This document shows, piece after piece, positions 14,188 to 16,367 of a stretch of 16,367 bases of DNA. The notes under the pieces were generated by a model. It ran no database searches. It was not told the origin of the DNA and worked only from the letters and a program-made list of their open reading frames with translations. The translations under genes were made by a program, and so were the position numbers. Every line of letters starts with the position of its first letter. The stretch's first letter is position 1. The stretch comes from Aldersonia sp036524855 (GTDB lineage Bacteria > Actinomycetota > Actinomycetes > Mycobacteriales > Mycobacteriaceae), in the NCBI GenBank assembly GCA_036524855.1, contig DATDBL010000061.1:1-16367 (forward strand), given 5' to 3'.

Positions 14188-14858
14188 CCGGGTGTCGGCG
14201 GGGTCGATGACGTCGTCGAGTTTGAAATTGGTGGCCGCGGTCAGCGCCGTGCCGTGCCACGCTCGCCTCGCGCTCGGCGTCCGGACCGACCATGAATCCC
14301 GGTGTGTCACATAGCGACAGCACGGGCAGCCGGAACGAGTCGCACAACGTCAGGAACTCGGCCGCCTTGTCCGCGGCCTCGGCGTCGATCGCGCCGCCGA
14401 GGTAGCGGGCGGGCGAGGTCGACGGCGTGGGCCTCGTCGTCGGCGACTACGTGCACCACGCCATTGCGGCGTTGCACGTCGATCGCGCCGATGTCCTCGG
14501 GCGGGTAGACCCCGAGTCCGCCGCCCTCGATCATCGCCGGTCCGCCCATCCCGATGTTGGCGTCACGGGTGGCGATGAGCACGTCGCACACGCCGGCGAG
14601 GGCCGCGTTGCCGGCGAAGCATCGACCCGACACCACCGCGACCGTGGGCACCACGCCGCCGAGTGCGGCCATCGCCCAGGTAGGCGGCCGACGCCCGATA
14701 GAGTGACCGACCGGGTCGCGGCGCGACATGTGGCAGGTCGGCGTCGTCGGCGGAGTGGACGGCGACCGTCTCGAGGTCGAGATCGGCGGCGGTCGGGATG
14801 ATGCGCAGCGCGATCTCGCCGCGGTTGGCAATCAGGAGACGCGTGGGGGCAGACGCAC
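14188..14858 (-). pseudogene. Remnant of a fused acyl-CoA carboxylase (biotin carboxylase plus carboxyltransferase)
   Basis: Four well-conserved pieces lie in correct order but in shifting frames. From about 14841 to 14676 is the biotin carboxylase N-terminus (RLLIANRGEIALRI, ETVAVHSADDADLPHV). From about 14675 to 14410 is the carboxyltransferase core (VVSGRCFAGNAALAGVCDV, IGMGGPAMIEGGGLG). From about 14405 to 14260 is LGGAIDAEAADKAAEF with LSLCDTPGFMVGPDAE. From about 14256 to 14188 is the C-terminal AATNFKLDDVIDPADTR. Such fused enzymes are normally over 1,000 residues. Only about 220 codons remain, so biotin carboxylase, biotin carrier and half of the carboxyltransferase have been deleted. 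A GTG at 14856-14858 just after the methyltransferase stop would join the first piece if one base were restored in the five-base C run (14845-14849). No functional enzyme can be made. Confidence 0.85.
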
Positions 14859-14862
14859 GGGC

Positions 14863-15627
14863 TCAGCGTAGGTGGTGCAGTTCGGCCCGCAGTTGGTAGA
14901 AGGCGACCACGCCGGGGCGACCGGTGACCTGGGTGTAGCGCTCGACCGCGTCGTCGATGAACGCGGATACCCGGTCTGGGGCGAGGCGGGCGGTCCAGTC
15001 GCCGAAGCCGACCGCGCACCACCGTGCGAAGGCGTCACGGGAGCCGAAGTCCCAGGTCTTGTCCACGACGGTGCGTTCGACGATCTCGAACCCGGCGGCG
15101 GTGACCACGGCGTCGAAGGCGTCCGGTTCGGGATGCACGAACGGCGCGGTGAAGCCGTGGAATGCGTCTGCCCAGCGCGGGTCGTGCGTCACGTCCATCG
15201 CGACCTGTTCGAGGCTGCGTCGCGGACCGGCGCAGACGAAGGCCAGCAGCGCGCGCCCGTCGGGGCGCAGTGCGGTCGCGATGCGGTCGTACGCCGTGGC
15301 TTGGTCGTGGACCCAGTGCAGGGCGTTGAACGAGGTGGCGACGTCGAACTCGGCGGTGAAGGGCAAGGTGGTGACCTCGCCGAGTTGGAAGGTCGCGGGG
15401 GTGGTGCGCTGCTTCGCGGACTCGATCATGCGGGGGCTGGGGTCGACGCCCAGGATCGAGCCGCGGGGGAGTCGGTCCGCGATCCGGGCGGTGACGTAGC
15501 CGTCGCCGCAGCCGACGTCGAGGACACGTTCGTCCCCGTTCAGGTGCAGCCGAGACAGCGATTCGGCGGCCATCACCCGCTGCAGTTCGCTGACCTCGCC
15601 GTACCCGGTGCCGTCCCAGTCCGCCAT
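14863..15627 (-). CDS. Class I SAM-dependent methyltransferase
   Basis: The product of 254 residues has a Rossmann-type methyltransferase fold. The SAM-binding motif I is RVLDVGCGDGYVTARIA (about residues 34-50). Motif II is ILGVDPSPRMIESAK. Next come FQLGEVTTLPF and the motif IV region FDVATSFNALHWVHD, then LRPDGRALLAFVCAG. This resembles the trans-aconitate/ubiquinone-type small-molecule methyltransferases, but the substrate is not readable. The start is ATG 15625-15627 (MADWDGTGYGEVSEL); an ATG 9 bp upstream is an alternative. The frame is open further upstream but that part overlaps ychF on the opposite strand and is not coding. It is divergent from ychF with a 54-bp spacer. It was probably co-transcribed with the carboxylase gene downstream, now a pseudogene, which began 4 bp after its stop, so it may have lost its pathway partner. 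Confidence 0.9.
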   Translation of the reverse strand: MADWDGTGYGEVSELQRVMAAESLSRLHLNGDERVLDVGCGDGYVTARIADRLPRGSILGVDPSPRMIESAKQRTTPATFQLGEVTTLPFTAEFDVATSFNALHWVHDQATAYDRIATALRPDGRALLAFVCAGPRRSLEQVAMDVTHDPRWADAFHGFTAPFVHPEPDAFDAVVTAAGFEIVERTVVDKTWDFGSRDAFARWCAVGFGDWTARLAPDRVSAFIDDAVERYTQVTGRPGVVAFYQLRAELHHLR

Positions 15628-15666
15628 GGCGATCATCGTCGTCGCAGGCGGTGCGGGGGCGCAACG

Positions 15667-15672
15667 TAGAAT
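15667..15672 (+). promoter_or_regulatory. Candidate -10 element of ychF
   Basis: TAGAAT fits TANNNT and lies 9 bases before the GTG at 15682, so the transcript would have at most a leader of two or three bases. No convincing -35 is seen and no ribosome-binding site separates it from the start codon. Confidence 0.5.
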
Positions 15673-15681
15673 CTGACCCCC

Positions 15682-16367
15682 GTGAGCCTTACCCTCGGAA
15701 TCGTCGGCCTCCCCAACGTCGGCAAGTCGACCGTGTTCAACGCGCTGACCAACAACGACGTGCTCGCCGCGAACTACCCATTCGCGACGATCGAGCCGAA
15801 TGTCGGGGTGGTGCCGTTGCCCGATCCGCGGCTCGGCACGCTCGCCGAGATCTTCGGATCCGAGCGGATCGTGCCGGCGGTGGTGTCGTTCGTCGACATC
15901 GCGGGGATCGTGAAGGGCGCCTCGGAAGGGGCGGGGCTGGGCAACAAGTTCCTGGCCAACATCCGCGAGGCGGACGCGATCTGCCAGGTGGTGCGGGTGT
16001 TCGCCGACGACGACGTGGTGCACGTGGACGGGCGAGTCGATCCGGGCGCGGACATCGAGGTGATCGAGACCGAGTTGATGATCGCCGACATGCAGACCCT
16101 GGAGAAGGCGCTGCCGCGGTTGGAGAAGGAGGCGAAGGTCAAGAAAGACCGCAAGCCGCTCGTGGACGCGGCGTCGGCGGCGCAGGCGGTGCTCGATTCG
16201 GGGCGGACGCTGTATGCCGCGCAGGGAGAGCTCGATACCGCGTTGCTGCGCGAACTGTCGCTGTTGACGACCAAGCCGTTCCTGTACGTGTTCAACGCCG
16301 ACGAGTCCGTGCTCACCGACGAGGCTCGCGTGGCGGAGTTGAAAGCGTCGGTGGCGCCAGCGGATTC
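15682..16367 (+). CDS. ychF: Redox-regulated ATPase YchF (3' end beyond the window)
   Basis: YchF (OLA1 family) is a universally conserved Obg-related P-loop protein that prefers ATP to GTP and associates with ribosomes and stress responses. The visible 228 residues begin VSLTLGIVGLPNVGKST, with the G1 loop at residues 9-17. Next is FNALTNNDVLAANYPFATIE with switch I, then the G3 region FVDIAGIVKGASEGAGLGN with its usual lack of a catalytic Gln. The coiled-coil insert (EVIETELMIADMQTLEK) follows, and then FLYVFNADE, the altered G4 that explains ATP preference. The C-terminal TGS domain lies beyond the edge. GTG 15682 starts directly at the conserved N-terminus, with a -10 element nearby. It is the right-hand anchor of the block shared with Rv1107c-Rv1112. 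Confidence 0.97.
   Translation, partial: MSLTLGIVGLPNVGKSTVFNALTNNDVLAANYPFATIEPNVGVVPLPDPRLGTLAEIFGSERIVPAVVSFVDIAGIVKGASEGAGLGNKFLANIREADAICQVVRVFADDDVVHVDGRVDPGADIEVIETELMIADMQTLEKALPRLEKEAKVKKDRKPLVDAASAAQAVLDSGRTLYAAQGELDTALLRELSLLTTKPFLYVFNADESVLTDEARVAELKASVAPAD

Noticed and set aside
12142..14310. 722-codon minus-strand open frame over the membrane gene
   Set aside because: Its first part is the carboxylase remnant, its middle is antisense to the membrane protein gene and its end is an alternate frame of ada-alkA. It is not a single gene.

Overview
The window is high-GC DNA with frequent GTG starts and 4-bp stop/start overlaps, and it looks like a mycolic-acid actinobacterium (Mycobacteriales, probably Nocardiaceae such as Rhodococcus or Nocardia). 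The supporting evidence is gene order: xseB-xseA-(Rv1109c-like protein)-ispH-(DUF6542 protein) followed further on by ychF is the block known in Mycobacterium tuberculosis as Rv1107c-Rv1112. Here about 11 kb of mostly DNA-repair genes lies between the DUF6542 gene and ychF. The genus is an inference.

Layout. 1-2550 (minus strand): a four-gene overlapping operon of a lipid-droplet-associated protein homologue, xseA, xseB and a pyridoxamine-5'-phosphate-oxidase-like protein cut by the left edge. 2650-3660 (plus): ispH. 3669-5599 (minus): rmuC and then a DUF6542 membrane protein. 5689-9809 (plus): sbcD-sbcC. 9760-12962 (minus): ada-alkA fusion, ogt and an AI-2E-family permease, whose 3' end overlaps sbcC by 50 bp. 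13057-14160 (plus): an unrecognised polytopic membrane protein. 14188-14858 (minus): wreckage of a fused acyl-CoA carboxylase gene. 14863-15627 (minus): a class I methyltransferase. 15682-16367 (plus): ychF, cut by the right edge. No tRNA, rRNA, CRISPR array or insertion sequence was recognised. The only gene-free stretch above 300 bp is 14161-14862, which is filled by the pseudogene.

How the genes fit together. Three repair modules sit side by side: exonuclease VII (XseA/XseB), the SbcCD hairpin nuclease with RmuC, and the alkylation response (Ada-AlkA plus Ogt). The most informative non-coding signal is in the 89-bp rmuC/sbcD divergent spacer. It holds two back-to-back matches to the actinobacterial RecA-independent DNA-damage promoter (PafBC / RecA-NDp type), one facing each gene, so rmuC and sbcDC are probably co-induced by DNA damage. 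A second signal is a set of three GAATCGGACA direct repeats in the ada-alkA/membrane-gene spacer. They resemble Ada binding sites and suggest that the unknown membrane protein belongs to the alkylation response. The Ada-AlkA protein also carries a 21-bp in-frame tandem repeat that adds a heptad-like stretch to its glycosylase domain.
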